Origin: Polynucleobacter brandtiae
GTDB taxonomy: Bacteria > Pseudomonadota > Gammaproteobacteria > Burkholderiales > Burkholderiaceae
Assembly: GCF_002797575.1 (NCBI RefSeq)
Contig: NZ_PGTX01000006.1
Coordinates: 43,122-107,121 of the forward strand
Direction: 5' to 3'
DNA: 64,000 nucleotides
The notes beneath the pieces were generated by a model. It searched no databases. It worked only from the letters and a program-made list of their open reading frames with translations, and had not been told where the DNA came from. How positions within the stretch are numbered: the stretch's first letter is position 1; the number at the start of each line of letters is the position of its first letter. The translations under genes were made by a program, and so were the position numbers. Below are positions 39,538-49,008 of the stretch, one piece after another.

Positions 39538-40473
39538 ATGAACTATGTCGCTGTAATTGGAAGTGGAATCATGGCTGCAGGCATTGCAGCAGGATTTATT
39601 TCTCAGAACATTCCTGTTGTGATCCTAGGAAGAACAAAAGAAAAAGCAGATGCTTGCCTAGATAAGTCTTTGACTCTGGCAATGAAGATTGGCATGACTG
39701 GGGCTAACGTCAAAATGGATACCACCCAAGTGAAGGCTGCACAGAGGAGTGAGGTACTTGAAGACTGGCTAAATTGGGATGGATGTGAGTGGGTTATTGA
39801 AACCGTTTCAGAAAACCTTGAGCTTAAACAATCCATTTTTCAATACCTTGATGAAAGAGTGCCGGCAAATATTCCTATTGGTAGTAATAGTTCAGGCTTT
39901 CCAATTACCAAAATTGCAGCTCAATTAAAGACTGCAAATCGAATGATGGGTGCGCACTACTTTATGCCAGCGGAAGTTGTCCCCTTAGTTGAGATTGTCA
40001 TGGGTGAGAAGACGGATGCCAAATTCGCAGAAGAAGCTTGCCAGCTTTATAAAAAGATTGGCAAGAAGCCAGTACTAGTTAAAAAAGATATTCCGGGGTT
40101 TTTAGCCAACCGTATTCAGCATGCCTTGATGCGTGAAGCTTTATCGCTTGTGCAGCAAGGAATTGCGAGTCCTGAAGATATTGATGATGCAGTACGTTAT
40201 AGCTTTGGCTTCCGATACGCTGCCGTAGGCCCTATGACTCAAAAGGAAATTTCTGGTTGGGATGGCATGGCTAACGCAGCCAAGGAAATCTATCCTTCCC
40301 TCTCCAACATTACTACGCTCCCACCTAAAGTAGTTCAGCTAATGAACGAAGGTAAGACGGGAATGAAAGCAGGCGAAGGATTTAGAACATGGTCAAAGCA
40401 AGAGATTGAGTCAGTTTCTGACTTGTACTCTAGGCGTCTTAAGGCAGCTTTCGATGTTCTCAACATTGAATAG
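39538..40473 (+). CDS. 3-hydroxyacyl-CoA-type dehydrogenase
   Basis: 311 residues. The Rossmann start VAVIGSGIMAAGIAAGFISQ, the VIETVSENLELKQSIFQYLDE and GSNSSGFPITKIA stretches, and the C-terminal helical domain with GFLANRIQHALMREALSLVQ and SFGFRYAAVGPM identify the 3-hydroxyacyl-CoA dehydrogenase fold. In sugar-acid clusters members of this fold oxidise free acids such as L-gulonate or carnitine instead of CoA esters. Its 3' end overlaps the convergent enolase-superfamily gene by 14 bp. Confidence 0.87.
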   Translation: MNYVAVIGSGIMAAGIAAGFISQNIPVVILGRTKEKADACLDKSLTLAMKIGMTGANVKMDTTQVKAAQRSEVLEDWLNWDGCEWVIETVSENLELKQSIFQYLDERVPANIPIGSNSSGFPITKIAAQLKTANRMMGAHYFMPAEVVPLVEIVMGEKTDAKFAEEACQLYKKIGKKPVLVKKDIPGFLANRIQHALMREALSLVQQGIASPEDIDDAVRYSFGFRYAAVGPMTQKEISGWDGMANAAKEIYPSLSNITTLPPKVVQLMNEGKTGMKAGEGFRTWSKQEIESVSDLYSRRLKAAFDVLNIE

Positions 40474-41605
40474 CTGCATAACCCTTAGCAATGACTTCTT
40501 TCACTCGATCCAGATTAGGCGTAATACCAACACCACTTGATGCTAGCTGGGCAACATCTAGATGCCCATGCCTCGCTTTCAGAGGCTCATCGCATATGTC
40601 AAACCGTAAATATTGATTCGACATGCTAAAGCCCCAATCCACCGCACCCAATGCAAAGCCCAAGGAGGCAGTTGCTGCCGCTGATAGGGAAGTCTCGGCG
40701 ACTTTGCAGGCCAGATTCAATTTAAAATTACCTGCATGTAGAAAATTAGCGCATGATAAAGCTTGTATAACGCCACCCGTCTTAGTGAGCTTTAAACTTG
40801 CCCCACCAAATACATCAGCATCGATAAACCGTTTAATTTCTGAAATACCATGGATCGACTCGTCCAAACAAATTGGAATAGGGGATTTATTCTTAAGAAG
40901 CGCAAAATCACCAACAGAAAGTTCTGTAGAGACTAATTGCTCTGCAAAAGTAAGTTTACTGGCCTCCTCTGATTCGCAAAATCGAATGGCATCGACTAGA
41001 CTTAATGCACAGTTGGCATCGACAGAAATCACATCACCAGCCAATGCATCGCTTAATACTTTGACCCTATGTAGATCCTCATCCAAAGATAATGAGCCAA
41101 TCTTTATTTTCCAGTGCCTAAAGCCAAGCTCACTAAATACCTTAGCATCATTTAACTCCTTATCTAGCGAGCCTCCAAGCATCCTCAGCAATGGGATTGG
41201 GGTCGGTAGCTCGGCTTTTGTAGCATTGTTTGCACTTCGTAGAAATTGCCAAAGCGGTACAGAAAGTGTTTGCGTATATAGGTCCAGTAAAGCCATTTCC
41301 AAGCATGATTTGGCAGAGGCATTTGCGTATAAAACTCGATTAAACAGGCCCGTAAAATCCTTTGGCTCCTTCCAGTCAAGCTCCATGCAGCCCTGTATTA
41401 AATATTCAATACTCCCTACTAGACTATCCAAAGTCTCGCCTGTCATCAAGGGTGCAACGGATGCTTCGCCCCAGCCTTTTCTTCCATGCTCGTCCGTGAT
41501 GCAACAAAGTACAGTCTTCGCATCAACAATATTCTCTCGAGACATTTTTATGGGCTCGATGAGTGGTATCGATAAGGGATAAATTTCGGCGCTTGTAATT
41601 TTCAT
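40460..41605 (-). CDS. Enolase superfamily (mandelate racemase/muconate lactonizing) enzyme
   Basis: 381 residues. An N-terminal capping domain is followed by the (beta/alpha) barrel. The KxK acid-base pair is in HWKIKIGS near residue 170. Metal ligands are likely in SVDANCALSLVD (Asp), FAEQLVS (Glu) and ICLDESIHGISE (Asp), with the opposite Lys in SLKLTKTGG, so the catalytic set of the muconate-lactonizing subgroup looks intact. Such enzymes are dehydratases, epimerases or cycloisomerases; the reaction here is unassigned. It diverges from the following TctC gene. Confidence 0.88.
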   Translation of the reverse strand: MKITSAEIYPLSIPLIEPIKMSRENIVDAKTVLCCITDEHGRKGWGEASVAPLMTGETLDSLVGSIEYLIQGCMELDWKEPKDFTGLFNRVLYANASAKSCLEMALLDLYTQTLSVPLWQFLRSANNATKAELPTPIPLLRMLGGSLDKELNDAKVFSELGFRHWKIKIGSLSLDEDLHRVKVLSDALAGDVISVDANCALSLVDAIRFCESEEASKLTFAEQLVSTELSVGDFALLKNKSPIPICLDESIHGISEIKRFIDADVFGGASLKLTKTGGVIQALSCANFLHAGNFKLNLACKVAETSLSAAATASLGFALGAVDWGFSMSNQYLRFDICDEPLKARHGHLDVAQLASSGVGITPNLDRVKEVIAKGYAAIQC

Positions 41606-41665
41606 TTTTTGCTTTATTGGACTTAACCTAGTAATTCATATTTTAATAATTTAGGAGAACGATAC

Positions 41666-42628
41666 ATGAGAAGATTCATCTTGACACTATCAGTTTTGGG
41701 AGCATTACTGCCGTCAGCATCCGGTGCGCAGAGCTATCCAACTCAGCCAATTAAGTTAATTGTTCCTTTTGCAGCTGGGGGTCCGTCTGATGTGTTAGCT
41801 CGCAGCTTCACACCAAAGCTGGGTGAAAGTCTTGGTCAACCCATTATTCTTGAGAATAAACCAGGTGCCGGAGGTAATTTAGCTGCTGAATATGTAGCTA
41901 ATGCAAAACCAGATGGCCATACACTTTTCTTAATGATGGTTGGTACGCAGGCAATAAACGAGACTCTGTATAAGAAATTAAATTACAACCTAGTTAAAGA
42001 TTTTTCCCCTGTCTCACTTATTGCCTCATCTTCATTAATGCTGGTAGCTAATCCATCTGTTCCAGTAAAAACTGTTGCAGAACTCATCGCTTATGACAAA
42101 GCCAACCCTGGGAAGATCAGCTTTGGGTCGTCTGGCGCTGGAACGCCATTGCACCTCGCGGGAGAGTTGTTCAATACGCAGGCAGGAACTAGTATTTTGC
42201 ATGTCCCATATAAGGGCGCTGCGCCAGCACTAACCGATGTTTTAGGTGGGCAAATTCAAACTGCTATTGTTGGGACACCAGCTGCCCTACCTTATGTGAA
42301 ATCTGGGAAGCTTACAGCCCTGGGGGTTACCAGTCTGAAACGTTCTGCTACAGAGCCTGAAATTCCTGCCATATCTGAAACCCTGCCTAAGTTTGAGGTG
42401 GAGTTGGTGTACGCGATTGTCGCTCCTGCAAACACTCCTAAAGCAATTATTGATAAACTCAATGCTCAGCTTATTAGCACCTTAAATAGTCCTGAAGTTA
42501 AGAATCAATTAAATTCAAAAGGCTTTGAAGTAATAACAAGCACCCCAAATCACCTAGGGGACTACATCAAATCTGAAGTTGCTAAATGGCGTCCTATAGT
42601 TAAAAAATCTGGCGTTACTGCTGACTAA
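41666..42628 (+). CDS. Bug/TctC-family periplasmic solute-binding protein
   Basis: 320 residues. Signal peptide FILTLSVLGALLPSASGAQ, then YPTQPIKLIVPFAAGGPSDVLARSF and ILENKPGAGGNLAAEYVA, the Bug signature. An AGGAG site lies 8 nt before the ATG. It is 25 bp upstream of the UxaA/GarD-type dehydratase and probably cotranscribed with it, so the bound ligand may be the hexarate or related acid that this enzyme dehydrates (inference). Confidence 0.92.
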   Translation: MRRFILTLSVLGALLPSASGAQSYPTQPIKLIVPFAAGGPSDVLARSFTPKLGESLGQPIILENKPGAGGNLAAEYVANAKPDGHTLFLMMVGTQAINETLYKKLNYNLVKDFSPVSLIASSSLMLVANPSVPVKTVAELIAYDKANPGKISFGSSGAGTPLHLAGELFNTQAGTSILHVPYKGAAPALTDVLGGQIQTAIVGTPAALPYVKSGKLTALGVTSLKRSATEPEIPAISETLPKFEVELVYAIVAPANTPKAIIDKLNAQLISTLNSPEVKNQLNSKGFEVITSTPNHLGDYIKSEVAKWRPIVKKSGVTAD

Positions 42629-42653
42629 AAAACAAATAAATTGAAAGAAAATA

Positions 42654-44201
42654 ATGATTGAAACTGCTGGAAAAAAATTAGCTGGGCCGATTATTCGCCT
42701 GCATCCTAATGACAACATCGTGGTTGCGCGAGTAGACGTTGCTATTGGTGAAGTCGTTTCTGGTGAGGGGTTTACGAGTCGAAGCCAAGTACCAGCAGGA
42801 TATAAGATCGCCACAAAAAAAATTGCTAAGGGTGATCCGATTCTGAAATATAACGTCACCGTAGGGTTTGCCAACACGGATATCGAACCTGGTTCAATGG
42901 TACATAGCCATAACACCGAGTTCCGAGAATTTGATCGTGACTACGCTTATGCCAGTGAATATAAGCCCACCACACTTTTACCTGAATCTGAACGGGCTAC
43001 CTTTCAAGGTTACGTCAGAAGCAATGGCAAAGTAGGAACTCGTAATTTCATTGGCATCTTATCTACGGTCAATTGCTCTGCCACTGTAGTCAATAAAATT
43101 GCTGCTTGGTTTACCCCTGAAAAATTAAAAGACTTTCCGAATATTGATGGTGTTGTTGCCTTTAGTCACGATATTGGCTGCGGTATGGAGATGAGTGGCG
43201 AGCCAATGCAGTTACTACGCAGAACCATGGCAGGCTATGCCCAGCACCCTAACTTAGCGGCAGCACTGATTATTGGTCTGGGATGCGAACGAAATCAGCT
43301 CAAAGGATTAATGGAGCAAGAGGCGCTACAAGAAAACTCTACCTTGCATACCTTCATCATGCAAGAAACGGGCGGAACGCGTAAGACGATTGAAGCAGGC
43401 ATCGAAGCGGTTAAAGCATTGCTACCTGAAGCAAACAAAGCAAAGCGAGAAACAGTCTCGGCTAGTCACCTTACGGTTGGTTTGCAATGCGGTGGATCGG
43501 ATGGCTTCTCATCGATTACTGCAAACCCAGCACTGGGTGCTGCCGTCGATATTCTTGCACGTCACGGAGGTACCGGCATTCTCTCCGAGACGCCCGAGAT
43601 TTACGGTGTAGAACATACCCTTACCCGCCGTGCGGCTAGTAAGGAGATCGGTGAAAAGCTGATTAAACGGATTCGCTGGTGGAAAGACGAATACTCGGTT
43701 GGGCGTGATGTCCAGATCAATGGTCAAGTTTCTCCAGGAAACCAAATAGGTGGCCTGGCCAATATTTTTGAAAAGTCTTTGGGTTCCTCTATGAAGGGTG
43801 GTACCGGCCCGCTGATGGAGGTATATCGATATGCTGAGCCTGTGACAACTAAAGGCTTTGTATTTATGGACACGCCTGGCTTTGACCCCGTCTCTGCCAC
43901 TGGTCAAATTGCGGGTGGGGCAACCCTAGTAGCTTTCACGACTGGGCGGGGATCCATGTTCGGCTCTAAACCAGCACCCTGCATCAAGTTAGCGACTAAT
44001 ACCCCCATGTTCCAGCGCCTTACCGAGGATATGGACATCAATTGTGGGGAAATTTTAGATGGTACGGTTTCCGTTCAGGAAATGGGGCAGCGAATTTTTG
44101 AGCTCTTCTTAGAAACGGCATCTGGCAAATCCTCCAAGAGCGAGCTACTAGGTTTAGGGGATTATGAATTTGTTCCCTGGCAAATTGGGGTGATGAGTTA
44201 A
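42654..44201 (+). CDS. UxaA/GarD family altronate-type dehydratase
   Basis: 515 residues, close to the E. coli altronate dehydratase length. An N-terminal SAF domain (about 10-85, IIRLHPNDNIVVARVD) is joined to the UxaA/GarD catalytic domain: NGKVGTRNFIGILSTVNCSATV, FSHDIGCGMEM, GLGCERNQLKGL, GLQCGGSDGFSSITANPALG and GRGSMFGSKPAPCIKLATN. Family members dehydrate altronate, galactarate or related sugar acids with an iron cofactor. The ribosome binding site is modest (GAAAG). A terminator follows. Confidence 0.9.
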   Translation: MIETAGKKLAGPIIRLHPNDNIVVARVDVAIGEVVSGEGFTSRSQVPAGYKIATKKIAKGDPILKYNVTVGFANTDIEPGSMVHSHNTEFREFDRDYAYASEYKPTTLLPESERATFQGYVRSNGKVGTRNFIGILSTVNCSATVVNKIAAWFTPEKLKDFPNIDGVVAFSHDIGCGMEMSGEPMQLLRRTMAGYAQHPNLAAALIIGLGCERNQLKGLMEQEALQENSTLHTFIMQETGGTRKTIEAGIEAVKALLPEANKAKRETVSASHLTVGLQCGGSDGFSSITANPALGAAVDILARHGGTGILSETPEIYGVEHTLTRRAASKEIGEKLIKRIRWWKDEYSVGRDVQINGQVSPGNQIGGLANIFEKSLGSSMKGGTGPLMEVYRYAEPVTTKGFVFMDTPGFDPVSATGQIAGGATLVAFTTGRGSMFGSKPAPCIKLATNTPMFQRLTEDMDINCGEILDGTVSVQEMGQRIFELFLETASGKSSKSELLGLGDYEFVPWQIGVMS

Positions 44202-44230
44202 GCCCCTTCTTGATGATTGAGTAGTGACAG

Positions 44231-44252
44231 GCGGGCTAAGTGCCCGCTTTTT
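44231..44252 (+). terminator. Rho-independent terminator after the UxaA-family gene
   Basis: GCGGGC and GCCCGC pair around TAAGT, followed by five T. It lies about 30 bp after the dehydratase stop and before cbpA. Confidence 0.85.
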
Positions 44253-44339
44253 CTTGATACTAAAAGCGCTAAAGGACTGAAAAAAGGCTCTGAGAACGGT
44301 AGAATTAAAGTAACTGATTCAATAGGACTCATGAAGCAT

Positions 44340-45329
44340 ATGAAATTTAGAGATTATTACGAAACGCTCGGCGTTGCTCGCGGTGCAACTGAAGCAGAGA
44401 TAAAAGCTGCATACCGAAAGCTAGCGCGCAAATATCATCCGGACGTCAATAAAGAGTCTGGTGCTGAAGAGCAATTTAAAGAGCTTGGTGAAGCCTACGC
44501 TGTCTTAAAGGACACGGAAAAACGTGCAGCCTACGATCGAGTGGGCGCTGACTGGAAAAATGGTCAGAATTTCACACCCCCACCCAATTGGAATGAAGGT
44601 TTTGAATATTCTGACAATAATTTTAGCGGCGGCCATGCCGGATTTGGTGGCGGCTATGAGGGAGATCAAAGTGAGTTCTTTGAATCCCTTTTCGGCCGTG
44701 GTGGGCATCGTCAAGGTGGCCGCAGTAGTCATCCTCGCCAGGGCATGGACTTTAAGGGGCAAGATCATCACGCCAAAATCCTCATTGATCTAGCCGATAC
44801 CTACAATGGCGCAAAGCGCACGATCACCCTTCACATGCCTGTGCAAGATGCTAGCGGCCACGTACTAACCCAAGAACGAAAATTGGATGTCAGTATTCCC
44901 AAAGGAATGAAAGCGGGACAGAATCTTCGCCTGTCTGGTCAAGGCGCTCCTGGGGTGGGTTCAGGTCCTGCTGGTGATCTCTATTTGGAAATTGATTTTC
45001 ATCCCAATACGATCTTTCGGGTTGATGGTAAAGATATTTACCTAGATCTACCACTCGCACCTTGGGAATCTGCCTTGGGTACTACAGTCAATATTCCAAC
45101 TCCTGCGGGCTCTATCTTAGAGTTGACGATTCCTGCGGGCACAGCAGCGGGTCGCAAGATGCGACTTAAAGGCAAAGGTATTCCTAGTAAGGAAGCCGGT
45201 GATTTATATGTAGTACCAACAATTGTTTTACCTCGTGCAGATACTGACTCACAAAAAGAAGCTTATCAAGCTTTTGAAAAAGCATTTGATTTCAAACCAA
45301 GAAACCATTTAGAGGGATGGGCAATATGA
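44340..45329 (+). CDS. cbpA: Curved DNA-binding protein CbpA, DnaJ-type co-chaperone
   Basis: 329 residues from the ATG at 44340 ([12 protein letters not shown], the usual family start); another ATG lies at 44331. The J-domain occupies 1-70 with the HPD motif in [11 protein letters not shown], followed by a Gly/Phe-rich region and two C-terminal substrate-binding beta-domains ([33 protein letters not shown]). There is no zinc-finger region, separating it from DnaJ. It works with DnaK and binds curved DNA. Its TGA overlaps the cbpM start (ATGA). Confidence 0.92.
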   Translation: MKFRDYYETLGVARGATEAEIKAAYRKLARKYHPDVNKESGAEEQFKELGEAYAVLKDTEKRAAYDRVGADWKNGQNFTPPPNWNEGFEYSDNNFSGGHAGFGGGYEGDQSEFFESLFGRGGHRQGGRSSHPRQGMDFKGQDHHAKILIDLADTYNGAKRTITLHMPVQDASGHVLTQERKLDVSIPKGMKAGQNLRLSGQGAPGVGSGPAGDLYLEIDFHPNTIFRVDGKDIYLDLPLAPWESALGTTVNIPTPAGSILELTIPAGTAAGRKMRLKGKGIPSKEAGDLYVVPTIVLPRADTDSQKEAYQAFEKAFDFKPRNHLEGWAI

Positions 45330-45670
45330 CGCAAACTACAGTTACTTGGATTGAAGGCGCTATCGTAGAAGATGAGCTGCACTTGAGCATTGTGGAACTC
45401 TCTCAGGCGGTACGAACCCCCGAGGATTTAATTATGTCTTGGGTTACCGAGGGTGTCCTGAGCCCAAGCGGTACAAGCGCACAAGACTGGCGTTTCAGCG
45501 GTGACTCTCTTCAAAGAGCCAAGACTGCCGCTCATTTAAGTCATGATCTAGAGCTCAATACGCCTGGAGTTGCTTTGGCCTTAGACCTTCTTGATGAAAT
45601 CAATCGCCTACGCAATCAACTTCATGCCCAAGCCCCCGTACAAGTTAAAAGTATCACTGATGAGCGTTGA
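45326..45670 (+). CDS. cbpM: CbpA modulator CbpM-like protein
   Basis: 114 residues from the ATG overlapping the cbpA stop. A MerR-like N-terminal helical fold ([27 protein letters not shown]) and a C-terminal helix with [17 protein letters not shown] fit CbpM, which binds the CbpA J-domain and inhibits it. The position directly after cbpA is the strongest support. A second ATG three codons upstream (45317) is less suited to the ribosome binding site. Confidence 0.85.
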   Translation: MTQTTVTWIEGAIVEDELHLSIVELSQAVRTPEDLIMSWVTEGVLSPSGTSAQDWRFSGDSLQRAKTAAHLSHDLELNTPGVALALDLLDEINRLRNQLHAQAPVQVKSITDER

Positions 45671-46967
45671 TTTACTAAGCCATACTCAAAAGAAAGTAGA
45701 TGATGTCAGTCTATTTTCAGCTACGGCACTAGGCATTGGCGGCATGATGGGTGCAGGTTTATATTCATTACTTGGCTTAGCAAGTTCACATGCCGGTTCT
45801 CATGTCCCATTAGCTTTTTTGATTGGAGCAATCGCAGCCTCTTTCTCCATCTACTCTTATGCAAAGCTAGGCGCGGCATTTCCTAGCAGTGGGGGCGCAG
45901 CCACTTTCACAGTTATGGGATTTGGGCCTGGCATTATTTCGGGCGGAATAAACACCTTCCAATATATTGCCTACCTGATTGCTGCCGCACTTTACGCTGC
46001 AGGATTTGTCGAGTACACCAACACATTATTTGGTGGAGACCTCTCTCCCCTGCTGCTCAAATGCATTACTGCTGCCATTATTTTGATTTGTACCTTCATC
46101 AACCTACTAGGCCCTAGCTTGGTTGGCAAAGCCGAGGCCGCTGCCATCGCCCTAGTCGTGATTAGCCTCTTAGTTTTTTCAGCAATGGGGTTTCATCAAG
46201 CAAATTTTAATAATTTTCAAATGGGTAGTGGCTCTATCAGTGGGATCGCGGTGGCTGCCGGAATTTTGTATATCAATTTTCAAGGTTTCGGCGTAGTTAC
46301 CAACTCCTCTTCAGCCATGAAGTCCCCGCAAAAAGAACTTCCTTTAGCCATGTTCTCCGCACTGATCCTAGTCACTGTGGCCTATCTAGCAGTCAGTAGT
46401 GCAGTTGTGTTGTTAATGCCTCTGGGCGCGATAGAACTTCATAGTGGGCATGTTTTGGCTGATGCCGCGCAAATCGTTGCGGGCAAAGCCGGCCTGATGA
46501 TCATCAGCATATCAGCCCTACTAGCCTGCGCTGCAGCCGTGAATGCTACTATTTTCGCAGCCTCAAATATCGCGGCTGATGTCGCTCAAAAGAAAATGAT
46601 TTCTAGTGCGCTTGGAAGTAGTGTTCTCAAAACTAAGTTTCGCGCCCTCACCATTTCATCGGTCGGCGTCATATTTTTAGCCCTGATTTTTCCTTTAAGT
46701 GAAGTGGGGCAAATGGCTAGCCTAGCCTTTTTATTGGTTTATGCAGTGATTACCTACGGCCATATCCGCATCTATCAACAGACCGGTGCAAACCCTAAAA
46801 TTCTTTGGTGCGCCATTTTGATTAATATGATCTTGTTCACGGCACTCACCATCAGCACAGCGCAAACATCGCCTTCAAGTGTCATTGCCCTACTGATTGC
46901 CCTAGTCGCCTCTTTTGGCCTTGAAGCTTTCTCTAGATTTAAATCAAGCCATCACGCAGCGACTTAA
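45660..46967 (+). CDS. APC-family amino acid permease
   Basis: 435 residues from the ATG at 45660, which overlaps the end of cbpM by 11 bp; an earlier in-frame start at 45591 is inside cbpM and unlikely. About 12 hydrophobic segments are visible. The APC signature is near the start: FSATALGIGGMMGAGLYSLLGL. The rest includes KSPQKELPLAMFSALILVTVAYL after the sixth helix. The family transports amino acids or amines by proton symport or exchange. The 3' end overlaps the convergent ABC-F gene by 4 bp. Confidence 0.87.
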   Translation: MSVDLLSHTQKKVDDVSLFSATALGIGGMMGAGLYSLLGLASSHAGSHVPLAFLIGAIAASFSIYSYAKLGAAFPSSGGAATFTVMGFGPGIISGGINTFQYIAYLIAAALYAAGFVEYTNTLFGGDLSPLLLKCITAAIILICTFINLLGPSLVGKAEAAAIALVVISLLVFSAMGFHQANFNNFQMGSGSISGIAVAAGILYINFQGFGVVTNSSSAMKSPQKELPLAMFSALILVTVAYLAVSSAVVLLMPLGAIELHSGHVLADAAQIVAGKAGLMIISISALLACAAAVNATIFAASNIAADVAQKKMISSALGSSVLKTKFRALTISSVGVIFLALIFPLSEVGQMASLAFLLVYAVITYGHIRIYQQTGANPKILWCAILINMILFTALTISTAQTSPSSVIALLIALVASFGLEAFSRFKSSHHAAT

Positions 46968-48907
46968 GATTCTGAACGACTCAGCAGAAATTCCCAACGC
47001 TGCAGTTTAATATCTAAGTCAGCCGTTATCTGCGATAGGCGTGCTTGCATGCTAGCAGCCAGTTCAGGCTCATTCTTGTAGAGATCGGGGCTACTCATAG
47101 CGATTCCGATTTCAGCCTGTTCCGTTTCTAAAACTTCAATCTGCAAAGGCAAAGCCTCGAGCTCTTGGCGCTCTTTACCATTGAGTTTAAGAACATCGCT
47201 CTTTGCCGCCACTGGCTTGGATTCTGACTTAGGCTCTAGCTTAGCTGTAGACTTAGCTGTAGACTTAGCGTCACTCTTTTCTGGAGACTTCATACTGCCA
47301 TTAGCGGTACGAATCTTATCTGATCGTGCCTTTTGGATTTTCCAATCCTCGTAGCCACCCTCATATTCACGCCAGAAACCGTCACCTTCGTTAGCAATAA
47401 TGCTGGTTACTACGTTATCCAAGAAATAACGATCATGACTAACTAGGAATACTGTACCTTTATATTCTTGGAGCAACTGCTCTAACAAATCTAAAGTATC
47501 AATATCTAAGTCATTGGTTGGCTCATCCAATACCAAGACATTTGCTGGCCTTGCAAACAAGCGGGCTAACAATAAACGGTTTCGCTCACCACCCGATAAG
47601 GTGCTTACCGGTGAGTTGGTCCGCTCAGGTGAAAACAAGAAGTCACTTAAGTAACTCTTGACGTGCTTCTTATTGCCATTAATTTCAATCCACTCACTAC
47701 CAGGGCTAATGTAATCCTCTAAGGAGGCATTGAGATCAAGACCTTCTCGCATTTGATCAAAATAAGCCACTTCGATCCGAGTTCCCATGGTAGCCGTGCC
47801 TGAGTCAGGTGCAATCGTACCTAAGATCAACTTCAGCAGCGTAGTCTTACCCGCGCCATTTGGACCCAACAACCCAACCTTATCACCCCGTAAAATCGTA
47901 GCGGTGAAATCCTGAACAATCGGACGGCCATAAGATTTGGAGACGTTCTGCAAGTCCGCCACAATTTTGCCACTGCGGTCTCCAGCAGAAACGGCCAGCT
48001 TAACCTGACCCATCGCATCACGCCTTTGTGCGCGACTGTCCCGAAGACCCTCTAAACGAGCAATACGGGCAACGCTTCGGGTACGCCTGGCTTCAACACC
48101 CTTGCGTATCCAAACTTCTTCTTGTGCCAATAATTTATCGGCGCGCGCATTTGCCAGGGATTCTGAATTTAGCTCTTGATCCTTTAAAACTTCGTAGGCA
48201 GAAAAATTACCTGGGTAGCTACGTAAAATGCCGCGATCTAGCTCCACAATTTGGGTGCACACATTATCTAAAAAGGCACGGTCATGCGTTACCAACAGCA
48301 CAGAGCCTTGATATTCTTTTAATAACTCTTCTAACCAGGCAATCGAATCCAAATCCAAATGGTTGGTAGGTTCGTCCAAGATGAGGACGTCTGGCATTTC
48401 TACCAAAGCTCTTGCAAGCGCAACCCGCTTCTTCGTTCCACCGGACAAGGTATTAATTTTGAGCTCAGCCTCTAGATGCAAGCGATCTAAAGTTTCATAA
48501 ACGCGCTGCTCCCAATTCCAACCACTTAAGGCTTCGAGTTGAGACTGCACTTCATCCATACGATGCTGAGAAACATCATCCCAATCACCCACGCTCAGCG
48601 CCTCGTATTCCTCCCTGAGCGCTTTGGCCAAAGCCACGCCCTGGGAAACGGCTTCGAAGATACTCTCTTCAGCCTCGAATATGGGCTCCTGAGGCACATA
48701 AGAAATGCGGAGACCTTGCTGAAACTGCAAGAGTCCGTCATCTAATTTTTCTATACCAGCCAAAATCTTCAATAAAGAGGATTTTCCTGTGCCATTACGG
48801 CCAATTAAGCCGACACGCTCCCCAGATTCCAGGGAAAAAGCCGTGTTTGCGAGGAGGTCAACGTGGCCAAAAGCCAGTTTTGCATCAGTGAGTACGATTA
48901 AAGCCAT
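46964..48907 (-). CDS. uup: ABC-F family ATPase Uup-like
   Basis: 647 residues without membrane segments. Two ABC domains: Walker A GLIGRNGTGKSSLLKI with signature LSGGTKKRVALARAL, and GLLGPNGAGKTTLLKL with LSGGERNRLLLARLF. Both have DEPTNHLD or DEPTNDLD Walker B motifs. The C-terminal 90 residues are Lys/Ser/Ala-rich then coiled-coil (EVLETEQAEIGIAM), the Uup C-terminal domain that binds DNA/ribosome. Uup affects replication-associated recombination and translation. Divergent from the small P-loop gene. Confidence 0.93.
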   Translation of the reverse strand: MALIVLTDAKLAFGHVDLLANTAFSLESGERVGLIGRNGTGKSSLLKILAGIEKLDDGLLQFQQGLRISYVPQEPIFEAEESIFEAVSQGVALAKALREEYEALSVGDWDDVSQHRMDEVQSQLEALSGWNWEQRVYETLDRLHLEAELKINTLSGGTKKRVALARALVEMPDVLILDEPTNHLDLDSIAWLEELLKEYQGSVLLVTHDRAFLDNVCTQIVELDRGILRSYPGNFSAYEVLKDQELNSESLANARADKLLAQEEVWIRKGVEARRTRSVARIARLEGLRDSRAQRRDAMGQVKLAVSAGDRSGKIVADLQNVSKSYGRPIVQDFTATILRGDKVGLLGPNGAGKTTLLKLILGTIAPDSGTATMGTRIEVAYFDQMREGLDLNASLEDYISPGSEWIEINGNKKHVKSYLSDFLFSPERTNSPVSTLSGGERNRLLLARLFARPANVLVLDEPTNDLDIDTLDLLEQLLQEYKGTVFLVSHDRYFLDNVVTSIIANEGDGFWREYEGGYEDWKIQKARSDKIRTANGSMKSPEKSDAKSTAKSTAKLEPKSESKPVAAKSDVLKLNGKERQELEALPLQIEVLETEQAEIGIAMSSPDLYKNEPELAASMQARLSQITADLDIKLQRWEFLLSRSES

Positions 48908-49008
48908 GGCGACATTATCGTCTCTTCGGTCAAAGCGGTCCTATTTTCGATAAAGCAGGGAATTGGGCGGTAGAATTTATTTCAGCACCACCATTAATAA
49001 AGAGCGTA

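Noticed and set aside
40623..41582. Long 319-codon plus-strand frame opposite the enolase-superfamily gene
   Set aside because: The minus-strand frame has an intact catalytic motif set of a known family; the plus frame has no recognisable domain and is a coding-strand shadow.
42554..42916. 120-codon minus frame across the TctC/UxaA junction
   Set aside because: Overlaps two well-supported plus-strand genes, no homology visible.
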